Of a stretch of DNA of 64,000 nucleotides, positions 26,693 to 34,383 are shown one piece after another (position 1 is the first letter of the stretch; the number at the start of each line of letters is the position of its first letter). Below the pieces are notes generated by a model. It had not been told where the DNA came from, did no database searches, and was given only the letters and a program-made list of their open reading frames with translations. A program made the translations under genes and the position numbers. This DNA comes from Mycolicibacterium sp. P1-5 (lineage in GTDB: Bacteria; Actinomycetota; Actinomycetes; Mycobacteriales; Mycobacteriaceae), in NCBI RefSeq assembly GCF_008329565.1, contig NZ_NPKT01000019.1:1-64000 (forward strand), given 5' to 3'.

Positions 26693-26768
26693 CCACCTTA
26701 GCTCAGTCGGTAGAGCGATTCACTCGTAATGAATAGGTCAGGAGTTCGATTCTCCTAGGTGGCTCCAG
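26693..26768 (+). tRNA. tRNA-Thr, anticodon CGT, CCA encoded
   Basis: The acceptor stem GCCACCT pairs with AGGTGGC. The D-loop (AGCTCAGTCGGTAGAGC), anticodon stem-loop with CGT (reads ACG threonine codons) and T-arm (GGTTCGA-type, AGGAGTTCGATTCTCCT) fold as a standard cloverleaf. CCA at 26766-26768 is encoded. It sits downstream of holB as in other mycobacteria. Confidence 0.97.
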
Positions 26769-26780
26769 CACTACGCGAAA

Positions 26781-26822
26781 CAGCCGCCCCACCCATCGGG
26801 TGAGGCGGCTGTCTCGGTTTTT
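26781..26822 (+). terminator. Intrinsic terminator after tRNA-Thr
   Basis: A long hairpin pairs ACAGCCGCC with GGCGGCTGT, with an inner CACCC/GGGTG stem, and is followed by TTTT at 26819-26822. It starts 13 nt after the tRNA and reads on the plus strand, also helping to separate the convergent secreted-protein gene. Confidence 0.9.
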
Positions 26823-26829
26823 AGGTTCG

Positions 26830-27276
26830 TCAGATCCGGACGAATGTGCTGGCTGCAGCGTCCCAGACGCCCCAGGCGTTCAGCTCAGGGTTGAACACCG
26901 CCTGCAGACCCAGATTCGCTGCCCAGTCCGGCAGCTCCGGCACCGGAATGTCCGTCGGCACTGCCACGTTCACCCAGTCCGGAATGTGGGGGTAGAAGAT
27001 CCGGGCGTCCAGCGCCGGTCCACCGTGTCCCGGAGGAGGCAGGAAGCCCTGTCCCGGGGGCAGCGGGTTACCCGGTGCGCCGAAGTTCACGCCAGGCCCG
27101 GTGATCGTCGTCGGCCACTGGTCATGACCGTTTCCGTTCCCATTCCCGTTATCCGAGTGTCCCGGGTTCGGGGGCACTGGGGGACTTGCCTGTGCCAGCC
27201 CCGCGCCGACTCCAAGCCCGCCAAGTCCGAGCACACCTGCGGTTGCGGCGCCTGCCGCGATTTTCTTGATGTCCAC
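26830..27276 (-). CDS. Secreted Pro/Gly-rich protein of unknown function
   Basis: A 148-residue exported protein. The signal peptide (IKKIAAGAATAGVLGLGG, cleavage likely after AQA near residue 30) is followed by a Pro/Gly/Asn-rich segment including an Asn-Gly repeat. A C-terminal part rich in aromatic residues ends WGVWDAAASTFVRI. Similar C-termini occur in small secreted mycobacterial proteins, but I cannot name a function. GTG at 27276 has GGAGG 8 nt upstream; longer starts would spoil the signal peptide. It faces the tRNA terminator. Confidence 0.72.
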   Translation of the reverse strand: MDIKKIAAGAATAGVLGLGGLGVGAGLAQASPPVPPNPGHSDNGNGNGNGHDQWPTTITGPGVNFGAPGNPLPPGQGFLPPPGHGGPALDARIFYPHIPDWVNVAVPTDIPVPELPDWAANLGLQAVFNPELNAWGVWDAAASTFVRI

Positions 27277-27535
27277 TGCGTGAACCTCCTGCACTGATTG
27301 CATTCTCACTGATAGCCGTTTGCTACGCGGTATTGCGTTAAACGGTTCCCCCGACCTCACAGTGAGGTTTGCCCGTGCGCCGACGCCCTAAACCGTTATA
27401 AGACAAGACAATGCAAATTCGACCGGAGATCGGTGATTTAGATCTCTGGGCGGAAGACGTTCTGAGATTAGTTCGCTGTGAATATCCGCAAAGCTGTTAA
27501 CGAAACGCGCTCGGGAAACGACATAGCGCCAGCGG
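27277..27535. other. Intergenic region with two inverted repeats
   Basis: No gene is visible in these 259 bp. A perfect 7-bp inverted repeat (ACCTCAC-a-GTGAGGT) lies at 27354-27368, and a CCGTTT...AAACGG pair spans about 27316-27345. Both lie within 100 bp upstream of the secreted-protein start and look like operators. On the minus strand TATAAC near 27395-27400 is a possible -10. Confidence 0.45.
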
Positions 27536-27904
27536 TTACTGCTCGCCGAGCGCTTCGGCGGCGATATTGCGGGCTGTGGCCGCCGCGGGGAAGCCGGCGT
27601 AACCGCTGGCGTGATAGATCACCTCGGCCAGTTCGTCCTCGGACAGGCCGTTCTGCCTGGCGATGCGGAAGTGCGCGTTCATCTCCTCGGTGGCGCGCAA
27701 CGCGATCAAAATCCCCAGCGTCACCAGGCTGCGGTCGCGGCGGCTTAGCCCTTCGCGAGACCACAGCCGGCCGAACACACTCTCGACGCCGATATCCATC
27801 AGTTCGGGGGCGAAACCGCCGCCGAAGTCGACTTCTCCGTCGGGCAGGGTCCCGGGCAGCATCTCCCGGAAAACACGTAAACCATCCTCGCGCAAGTTAG
27901 ACAT
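27536..27904 (-). CDS. Carboxymuconolactone decarboxylase-family (AhpD-fold) protein
   Basis: A 122-residue all-helical protein of the CMD/PcaC family. The diagnostic region is RDRSLVTLGILIALRATEEMNAH followed by GLSEDELAEVIYHASGYAGFP. The cysteine pair of AhpD peroxidases is absent, so a gamma-carboxymuconolactone decarboxylase-like or uncharacterised lyase role is more likely than peroxidase. ATG at 27904 has no strong ribosome site. No aromatic-degradation genes are nearby, leaving the substrate open. Confidence 0.8.
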   Translation of the reverse strand: MSNLREDGLRVFREMLPGTLPDGEVDFGGGFAPELMDIGVESVFGRLWSREGLSRRDRSLVTLGILIALRATEEMNAHFRIARQNGLSEDELAEVIYHASGYAGFPAAATARNIAAEALGEQ

Positions 27905-27980
27905 GCAAAGCACTTTGGCATACCGGCCGCCGCCGACAGTAACGAGAGGGCGGGAAATCCTATCGTCGGCCGCCGTGGCG

Positions 27981-29774
27981 TTACTGTCGCGGCGCCAGAT
28001 ACCCGACGGGTCCCGACGCCAGGCACAACGACAGCGCAGCGGTCGATGCGCGCACGGTGATCGCATCACCGGCCCCGGGCAGTCGGACGAACACCCGGTT
28101 CAGCCCGGGGTGCACGGCCACCTTGGTCTCGGGTCCCTCGTTCAGGGACATCAGCATCGAACCGTCGCTGTTGGCCAGGTAGTTGATCTCAGCTGTCCAG
28201 TCCGCGGGCAGCAGTGGTCCGTCCAGCGGCATCCGAACGGGAGCATCAGGCTGGACGAAGTAGCCGCAGCCGGGCTGGGGACCCGCGACGATTGTGCGCG
28301 TCCAGGTGACGATGGCATCCACCAGCCGACCGCTGCTGTCGAGCATGCGCAATTGCGTTGTGGATCCGGCGAATTCGGGCCGGTCGCGGATCAAGGCGAA
28401 CATGTGGCTGGCCAGGTTTTCCGGGTAGGCGACGCGCTGCAGCACCAATGGGTCGACCTCCTGGTCCAGCAGCGGCGCCGGCGAGGACGCCCGCGCCTGC
28501 GACAGCCCGCGAATCGCGTTCTGCAGGTAGGGCTGTGCCGGGTTGTCGCGCCAGCTCGTCAGGAATGTCGACGTCGAATACAGGCTGCTGGCCGCGAACG
28601 CCACCCCGACGACGACCACCGCAGCGGTGCGCGATCGCGACACGTCCAGCCACGCCGAGCCGCGGTTAGGTGCGCAGAACGCCACCGCGGCAAGCAATGT
28701 CAACACGACCACCAGGTCGGGGAAGTACCGCAGGGTCTGGGCCAGCTCCAGGGCGGTGAACTTCGACGATCGCAGCAGATAAATCGGGATCTGACAGGCC
28801 ACCGCATACCCGACGGCCACCAGCCACACCAAGCCGATGCGCCGCTTGCGTACCAGCGACACCGCCACGACCGCGGCCAGCACCAGCCAGCCCAGGACCA
28901 TCACCGACAGCGGCGGAACCGCCCACGGGGAGGCCGGCGCCCACCGCTGCCACTCCCAGGGGCCGCCGGCCAGTCCCGGCACGATCCCGTGAGTGACCGA
29001 GCGGCACAACAGGTCCCACATCATCGCCAGATCCGAGCTCCAGCGCCGCTGGTCGACGACGAACAGGTAGACCGCCACCCACACCGCCGTCACCGCGAGC
29101 GCGGGCACCCACAGTCTCAGGCCGCGTCGCCACACCGTGCGCAGCGCGGTGACGTCGCCTTGCACGTGACACAGCAGCGCGGTCACCGCGAACGCGACGA
29201 ACGGGATGACGGCCGCCTTCTCGAAGAACAGCAGGCCGCCGAAGTAGGCCAGTACAGCGGTGATCGCATAGCGCCGATTCCCGGTGCGCACCAATAGGAT
29301 TGCGTCGGCACACACCCATGCCGTCGCGGCCAGCATCGGCAGCGAGTTCAACGCCGCGGCCCACCACGCGAATCCGGGCACACCCAACGGGGTGAACAGG
29401 GCGAAGCACAACGGAATCAACAACACCGGACGCCAGCCGAGGATCACGTACAGCGCACGCAGCAGTGCCAGCGACACCAGCAACTGCAGGACCACCAGAC
29501 TGGCGGCCGGCCACGCCCACACCAGCGGCGCCAACCGGGTGATCAACCCGGCCACCAGAAATGCGCCGGGCATGACGTGCCCGTCGTGGTCGTCGAACAG
29601 GTATGACGTCGACAGCAGATCCTGGGTGCCCGCCCGGCCCACCAGGATCAGGTCGTCCCAGTAGAAGTAACCACCGAACGCCAGGATCGCGCGGACCACC
29701 AGTTGCACGGCGATGAGAACGACGGCAGCAGCAGCCACCGGTGGCATGCGCGCCACCCGGGTCGGAACTGCCAT
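27981..29774 (-). CDS. Large polytopic membrane protein, GT-C-like (Rv3635-like)
   Basis: A 597-residue membrane protein with about ten helices in the first 420 residues and a C-terminal extracytoplasmic region. The first loop carries YWDDL, the acidic motif position typical of GT-C glycosyltransferases that use polyprenyl-phosphate sugars. This suggests a cell-wall glycosylation role (inference). Rv3635 in H37Rv is the syntenic gene, next to galE1 and ppgS. I chose ATG at 29774 rather than GTG 29792 because a -10 TACAGT ends 7 nt before it. It diverges from galE1 with only 38 bp between start codons. Confidence 0.78.
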   Translation of the reverse strand: MAVPTRVARMPPVAAAAVVLIAVQLVVRAILAFGGYFYWDDLILVGRAGTQDLLSTSYLFDDHDGHVMPGAFLVAGLITRLAPLVWAWPAASLVVLQLLVSLALLRALYVILGWRPVLLIPLCFALFTPLGVPGFAWWAAALNSLPMLAATAWVCADAILLVRTGNRRYAITAVLAYFGGLLFFEKAAVIPFVAFAVTALLCHVQGDVTALRTVWRRGLRLWVPALAVTAVWVAVYLFVVDQRRWSSDLAMMWDLLCRSVTHGIVPGLAGGPWEWQRWAPASPWAVPPLSVMVLGWLVLAAVVAVSLVRKRRIGLVWLVAVGYAVACQIPIYLLRSSKFTALELAQTLRYFPDLVVVLTLLAAVAFCAPNRGSAWLDVSRSRTAAVVVVGVAFAASSLYSTSTFLTSWRDNPAQPYLQNAIRGLSQARASSPAPLLDQEVDPLVLQRVAYPENLASHMFALIRDRPEFAGSTTQLRMLDSSGRLVDAIVTWTRTIVAGPQPGCGYFVQPDAPVRMPLDGPLLPADWTAEINYLANSDGSMLMSLNEGPETKVAVHPGLNRVFVRLPGAGDAITVRASTAALSLCLASGPVGYLAPRQ

Positions 29775-29781
29775 CGCGTCG

Positions 29782-29805
29782 ACTGTACTCACCTGCCGGT
29801 AGGGT
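29782..29805. promoter_or_regulatory. Face-to-face leaderless promoters for Rv3635-like gene and galE1
   Basis: A minus-strand -10 (TACAGT, complement of 29782-29787) ends 7 nt before ATG 29774. A plus-strand -10 (TAGGGT, 29800-29805) ends 7 nt before ATG 29813. The two hexamers are 12 bp apart, so the polymerases cannot occupy both at once. Confidence 0.6.
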
Positions 29806-29812
29806 GACCGCC

Positions 29813-30745
29813 ATGCAGGTACTGGTCACGGGGGCCGCCGGCTTCATCGGGTCGACGCTGGTCGATCGCCTGCTCGCCGACGGGCATACCGTCGTCGGGC
29901 TCGACGATCTGAGCCGCGGGCGCACCGAGAACCTGGCGGGGGCAGACACCAACGAGCGGTTCGAGTTCGTCGAGGCGGACATCGCCAGTGCGGATCTGAT
30001 CGGGCTGTTCGACAAGCACAAGCCCGAAGTCGTCCACCATCTGGCCGCGCAGATCGATGTGCGTCGCTCGGTGGAGGAGCCGGAGTTCGACGCGGCGGTC
30101 AACGTCGTCGGGACCGTGCGGCTGGCCGAGGCGGCCCGCCGCGCCGGGGTCCGCAAGGTCGTCCACACCTCGTCGGGCGGGTCGATCTACGGTGCGCCGA
30201 CGAACTTTCCGGTCAATGAGAGCACTCCGGTCGATCCCGCCTCGCCTTATGCGGCCAGCAAGGTCGCCGGCGAGATTTACCTCAACACCTTCCGCCACCT
30301 CTACGGCGTGGACTGCTCTTTCATCGCGCCATCGAATGTTTATGGCCCACGCCAGGACCCGCACGGCGAGGCCGGTGTCGTCGCGATCTTCGCCAATGCG
30401 ATGCTGTCCGGCCGGCCCACCAAGGTCTACGGCGACGGCTCCAACACCCGCGACTACGTTTTCGTCGACGACGTCGTCGACGCCTTCGTCCGGGCCTCCG
30501 GCGCCGGCGGCTGCGGGCAGCGGTTCAACGTCGGCACCGGCGTGGAGACCAGTGATCGGCAGCTGCACTCGGTGGTCGCCAAGGTGGTCGGGGTGGCCGA
30601 CGACCCGGAGTTCGCGCCGGCGCGCCTCGGTGATCTGAAGCGGTCATGCCTGGATGTCCGCAAAGCCGAGATGGTGCTGGGCTGGCGGCCTCAGGTGCGC
30701 CTCGAAGAGGGCATAGCCCGCACGGTGGACTACTTCCGGAGCTAA
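29813..30745 (+). CDS. galE1: NAD-dependent sugar-nucleotide 4-epimerase
   Basis: A 310-residue extended short-chain dehydrogenase of the UDP-galactose 4-epimerase type (Rv3634c-like). The nucleotide site is GAAGFIG at the N-terminus. The catalytic residues lie in TSSGGSIYG and the SPYAASK (Tyr-X3-Lys) motif, and the RDYVFVDDV segment contacts substrate. Substrate (UDP-Glc/Gal, GlcNAc or dTDP-sugar) is not settled by sequence. Its neighbour PpgS uses UDP-GalNAc, making an epimerase supplying that sugar attractive. ATG at 29813 appears leaderless. The stop overlaps that of the convergent DUF2304 gene by 4 bp. Confidence 0.9.
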   Translation: MQVLVTGAAGFIGSTLVDRLLADGHTVVGLDDLSRGRTENLAGADTNERFEFVEADIASADLIGLFDKHKPEVVHHLAAQIDVRRSVEEPEFDAAVNVVGTVRLAEAARRAGVRKVVHTSSGGSIYGAPTNFPVNESTPVDPASPYAASKVAGEIYLNTFRHLYGVDCSFIAPSNVYGPRQDPHGEAGVVAIFANAMLSGRPTKVYGDGSNTRDYVFVDDVVDAFVRASGAGGCGQRFNVGTGVETSDRQLHSVVAKVVGVADDPEFAPARLGDLKRSCLDVRKAEMVLGWRPQVRLEEGIARTVDYFRS

Positions 30746-31080
30746 CGCTCCGGCGTCCGCGCGCCCTCGAGCGCGACCGCTCGGGCCAGCCGCGCGTACT
30801 TCAGCTCGAGCTCCTTGAACCGCAGGTATGTGCTCATCGTGGTGAACACGAAAGCGATGATCAGCGAATAGGTGATCAGGTCGGCACCACGCCGAACCCC
30901 GAGAAAGTTCGCCAGCACCGTGGTGTCATCCGGCCGCAGGATCGCGTAGACGGCGAGGATCACGAACATCACATAGCCGACCTTGACCCATGCCTTGGCT
31001 TTGGCATTGGTGCGAGACCGCAGCAGGTAGACCAGCAGCGCGATCACCGCGGCGATCAGCAGTACCTGGATCCAGTTCAT
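30742..31080 (-). CDS. DUF2304 membrane protein, partner of PpgS (Rv3632-like)
   Basis: A 112-residue protein with three hydrophobic segments (about 2-20, 33-50 and 66-85) and a basic C-terminal tail (KELELKYARLARA). Rv3632, its counterpart, is reported to stimulate the polyprenyl-phosphate GalNAc synthase Rv3631. The ATG at 31078-31080 overlaps the upstream glycosyltransferase stop by 4 nt, so the pair is translationally coupled. It is the last gene of the minus-strand operon starting near 38.3 kb. Confidence 0.85.
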   Translation of the reverse strand: MNWIQVLLIAAVIALLVYLLRSRTNAKAKAWVKVGYVMFVILAVYAILRPDDTTVLANFLGVRRGADLITYSLIIAFVFTTMSTYLRFKELELKYARLARAVALEGARTPER

Positions 31081-31781
31081 CGGCGCATCCTTCCGCGCAG
31101 GAACCCGTCGAAGACGATGTTCACCCCGTTCAGCAGGGGCTGACCCTTCGACATCGAGTACTCGGTGTAGAGGATCTCGACGGGCTCTTCGGCTACCCGC
31201 CAATGGTTTTCGACGATCAACGTGATGAATTCGGTCGCATGGCTCATGCCGTTCATCGTGAGGTTGAGGTTGTCGGCCACGGTCTTGTTGAACACCCGCA
31301 GCCCGTTGTGGGAGTCGGTCAGGTGTAGCCGGTGACTACTCGGACTCAGCATGGCGGCCGCACGCAGGACGAGCCGCTTCAGCGGCGGGGTATGGCTGAG
31401 GGTGGTGCCGGCGAAGCGGGTGCCGATCACGACGTCGACGTCGCCCTTGGCCAGCCGGTCGATCATCATGAGGACGTCCTTGACGCGGTGCTGCCCGTCG
31501 GCGTCGAACGTGACGAACACCGCAGCGCCGGGTTGGCTACGGGCGTATTCGACACCGGTCTGAATGGCCGCACCCTGCCCCAGATTCACCGGATGGCGGA
31601 CCACGTGGGCACCTGCGCGCAGTGCGATGTCGGCGGTGTCGTCCTTGCTGCCATCGTCGACGCACACCACGTGGTCGAAGACTTGGCGCAGGTCCGCGAT
31701 GACATCGGCGATGACCTGCGCTTCGTTGAACGCCGGCACGATGATCCAGGCGTCGGGGTAAGGCGTGTCGATGTCCCACAA
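31077..31781 (-). CDS. ppgS: Polyprenyl-phosphate GalNAc synthase, GT2 family
   Basis: A 234-residue DPM1-like GT-A glycosyltransferase (Rv3631-like). WIIVPAFNEAQ starts the fold, CVDDGSKDDT binds the nucleotide, and FDADGQHRVKD is the metal-binding DXD region. Rv3631 transfers GalNAc from UDP-GalNAc to decaprenyl phosphate for the galactosamine residue of arabinogalactan. The start is uncertain: TTG at 31781 is the only standard start codon after the upstream stop at 31805 that keeps the full domain, and it lacks a good ribosome site. Confidence 0.85.
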   Translation of the reverse strand: MWDIDTPYPDAWIIVPAFNEAQVIADVIADLRQVFDHVVCVDDGSKDDTADIALRAGAHVVRHPVNLGQGAAIQTGVEYARSQPGAAVFVTFDADGQHRVKDVLMMIDRLAKGDVDVVIGTRFAGTTLSHTPPLKRLVLRAAAMLSPSSHRLHLTDSHNGLRVFNKTVADNLNLTMNGMSHATEFITLIVENHWRVAEEPVEILYTEYSMSKGQPLLNGVNIVFDGFLRGRMRR

Positions 31782-31804
31782 GGTACACGCCGCGAACCGA
31801 CGCT

Positions 31805-33049
31805 TCAGCGTGCGGCGCGGCCCAGTGCGGCCAGGTGGACGACTATTCCGACCACCGGTCCGCACAGCAGGGCGACCACGGTGCGATCGGTCAGATGCAT
31901 CGGCAGGCTCAGTAGGGCCGCCGAGACGACCGTGGCCCCGACCCAGCCGATCGAGTACGCCCGGTGCAAACCGGCGGCCACCGTTGCGGCACCGGTGACC
32001 GTCAGGAGCGCGATCGCCACCGCGCCTGCGGTCAGCCAGGCCAGCAGCACTCCGCCGGGACCGTACTCGTCGCCGAACGCCACCCGGATCAGCCACGGCC
32101 CGAGCAGTCCGGCGGCCACTACCCCGACGACGCCGAGCACCAGTACGACGGCCGCCGGAGCGATCAACGCCTTGAGCCGGTGGCCGCGGTGGTCCACGAA
32201 GTGTGCGATCAGGTTGCCCTGCATCGCGGTGAGCGGCACCAGGAGCGGTGCGCGGGTCAGCGTCACCGCCAGGATCACCACACCGCCGGCCGCGCCGAGG
32301 TCACCGCCGGAGGTCGCCTTGAGCAACACCGGAAATCCCATGACGAGGACGGCGCTCGCGCCGGCCGCGGCAATCGAGTGCCCGGCGCCACGCAGAAACG
32401 TCGGGGTGCTGCCGGGGGTTCGCAGACCGGCCGCCGTGCGTGCTTCCGGTGACGCCGCCAGCAACAGGAGCCACCCGACCGCACCGGCGACCGTCGCCCA
32501 CAGGAATCCGTCCAGGCCCCAGCCCACCGCGAACGCGGCTACGGCGACCACCACCCGCATGACGGCGTCGGTGACCATCAGGACCCCGTAACCGCCCCAC
32601 CGCCCAGTCCCCGCGAGCAGGCCCAAAAGCGTTGCGTGGATACAGAAGCCGGCCAGGCCCACGCTGAGCAGAACCACCGACAGTAACCGGGACTGACTGA
32701 ACACGTGCGGCGCCCAGAGGAACGACGTGCCCACCATGACGAGTGCGGCCACCACGCCGACGGCCGTCGCGACCCGCATCGGGTGGGTGCGGGGTCCCTC
32801 CACGATCTCGACGTAGCCCGCCGAGCGCACTTCCCGGGTGGCCTCCTGCAGCAACCCGTACGCCGCACCACCGACCAACCCGAACGCGCCCCAGAACACG
32901 CCGAACACCGAGAAGCCGGCGGGGTCGAGTGCGCGGGCGGCCAGATAGAGGACCGCGTACCCGCACACCGCCGAGATCGCCGTGGCCGCACCGACCCTGG
33001 CTACGCTGCTGCGGGTGATCGCCCCGGTGCCGGCGCCCGCGTCCGTCAC
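31805..33049 (-). CDS. Polytopic flippase-like membrane protein (Rv3630-like)
   Basis: A 414-residue protein with about twelve hydrophobic helices and no soluble domain, resembling MOP-superfamily (Wzx/MATE) exporters of lipid-linked sugars or peptides. The GTG at 33049 overlaps the upstream peptidase stop by 4 nt. It sits between an NRPS-like synthetase/peptidase pair and PpgS. Exporting polyprenyl-phospho-GalNAc, or the product of the synthetase, are both possible. The H37Rv counterpart Rv3630 lies next to Rv3631 and is an uncharacterised membrane protein, which favours a link to PpgS. Confidence 0.78.
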   Translation of the reverse strand: MTDAGAGTGAITRSSVARVGAATAISAVCGYAVLYLAARALDPAGFSVFGVFWGAFGLVGGAAYGLLQEATREVRSAGYVEIVEGPRTHPMRVATAVGVVAALVMVGTSFLWAPHVFSQSRLLSVVLLSVGLAGFCIHATLLGLLAGTGRWGGYGVLMVTDAVMRVVVAVAAFAVGWGLDGFLWATVAGAVGWLLLLAASPEARTAAGLRTPGSTPTFLRGAGHSIAAAGASAVLVMGFPVLLKATSGGDLGAAGGVVILAVTLTRAPLLVPLTAMQGNLIAHFVDHRGHRLKALIAPAAVVLVLGVVGVVAAGLLGPWLIRVAFGDEYGPGGVLLAWLTAGAVAIALLTVTGAATVAAGLHRAYSIGWVGATVVSAALLSLPMHLTDRTVVALLCGPVVGIVVHLAALGRAAR

Positions 33050-34383
33050 AGTCGCGGCACCTCGGTGGAGTACAGCCAGGCATCCCACAGCGGACGCAGT
33101 GAGACGTCGGCGTAGTTGGCGGCAAGGCCGGTGAAGTCATCGGTCACCACGGTGCTGTGCAGGTGTCGGCTGGTCCAATCACGCAGCAGCGGAAAGAAGT
33201 TCTCGTCACCGAGGGTCCGGCGCAGGACGTGTAACGTGAGCGCGCCGCGCTTGTAGACCCGGTCATCGAACATGTCGCGCGGTCCGGGGTCGGCCAGCAG
33301 CAGATTCTGCGGCGAAGACTCCAGCTTGGCGTGATAGTGATGGGCCCACTGATCGGCGGTGCGTCCGCCGGAGTGCTCTGACCACAACCATTCGGCGTAG
33401 CAGGCGAATCCCTCGTGCAGCCAGATGTCGCGCCAACGCCGTACGGTCACGCTATTGCCGAACCACTGGTGGGCCAACTCGTGGGCGATCAGCCGCTCGG
33501 TACCGCGCTTGCCGTCGCAGTGGTTGGCACCGAAGATCGAAATACCTTGTGCTTCAAGCGGTATTTCGAGATCGTCCTCGGTCACCACGACGGTGTAACC
33601 GTGGCTCAACGGGTACGGGCCGAACAGGTTGACGAACAGCTTCATCATCTGCGGCTGCCGGGCGAAGTCGTGGTCGAAGTCCGGACGCAGCCGGTCGGGC
33701 AACACTGCGTGCATCGGCACCTGGGATTTGGGCAGCTTGTGGGTGCCGTACATGCCGATCTGCAGCGTGATCAGATAGGTCGACGTCGGCTCCGGCTGTT
33801 CGTAGGTCCACACGGTGTGCGCGGCGCGGACCCGCCGTGACACCAGCTCTCCGTTGGCCAGCGCACGGTAGGGGCTGTCGGTGCTGATCTGGATGCGGAA
33901 GCTGGCCTTGGCGCTCGGATGGTCGTCGCAGGGAAACCACGACGCCGCCCCGTTCGGCTGTCCGGCGACCAGCGCGCCGTTCGACAGCTCCTCGAAACCC
34001 ACTTCTCCCCAGTGGCTCCGGATCGGACGCGGGTTCCCGCCGTATCGAACGCTGATCGACATCGCCGCGCCCGCCGGCAGCGGCGCAGATAGGGTGACGT
34101 GCAGCTTTCCGTTGGAGGCCGAGAAGTTCGACGGGCGGCGGCCGTTCACCGTCACCTTCGACACCGACAAAGCGTCGGACAGGTCCAGGGTGAACGTCTT
34201 CAGCGACGCCAGCGTTGCCGCGGTGATCGTGGCGGTGCCGGTCAGCCGGTTGATCGCGACCTTGTATTCCAGGTCGAGTTCGTAGCGCGATACCCGATAA
34301 CCGAAGTTGCCGTTGTTGGGCAGGTACGGGTCGATGACGGGTTGGCCGCCTCTCTTGGCGGCCTTTTTGGCGGCCTGTTTCAC
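33046..34383 (-). CDS. M1-family metallo-aminopeptidase, short form
   Basis: A 445-residue zinc peptidase with the M1 signature HELAHQWFG near residue 299 followed by the distal zinc glutamate in WLHEGFACYAEWLW. The classical GAMEN exopeptidase motif is replaced by EAQGISIFG, seen in short actinobacterial relatives. The usual C-terminal helical domain is missing (M1 enzymes are often about 850 residues). There is no signal peptide, and a Lys-rich N-terminus follows the GTG start, which overlaps the synthetase stop by 4 nt. Such tight coupling suggests it trims or recycles the synthetase product (inference). Confidence 0.85.
   Translation of the reverse strand: MKQAAKKAAKRGGQPVIDPYLPNNGNFGYRVSRYELDLEYKVAINRLTGTATITAATLASLKTFTLDLSDALSVSKVTVNGRRPSNFSASNGKLHVTLSAPLPAGAAMSISVRYGGNPRPIRSHWGEVGFEELSNGALVAGQPNGAASWFPCDDHPSAKASFRIQISTDSPYRALANGELVSRRVRAAHTVWTYEQPEPTSTYLITLQIGMYGTHKLPKSQVPMHAVLPDRLRPDFDHDFARQPQMMKLFVNLFGPYPLSHGYTVVVTEDDLEIPLEAQGISIFGANHCDGKRGTERLIAHELAHQWFGNSVTVRRWRDIWLHEGFACYAEWLWSEHSGGRTADQWAHHYHAKLESSPQNLLLADPGPRDMFDDRVYKRGALTLHVLRRTLGDENFFPLLRDWTSRHLHSTVVTDDFTGLAANYADVSLRPLWDAWLYSTEVPRL

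Noticed and set aside
26693..26830. tRNA-Thr as an integration site for a mobile island
   Set aside because: No integrase, no duplicated tRNA 3' end and no atypical base content are visible downstream.
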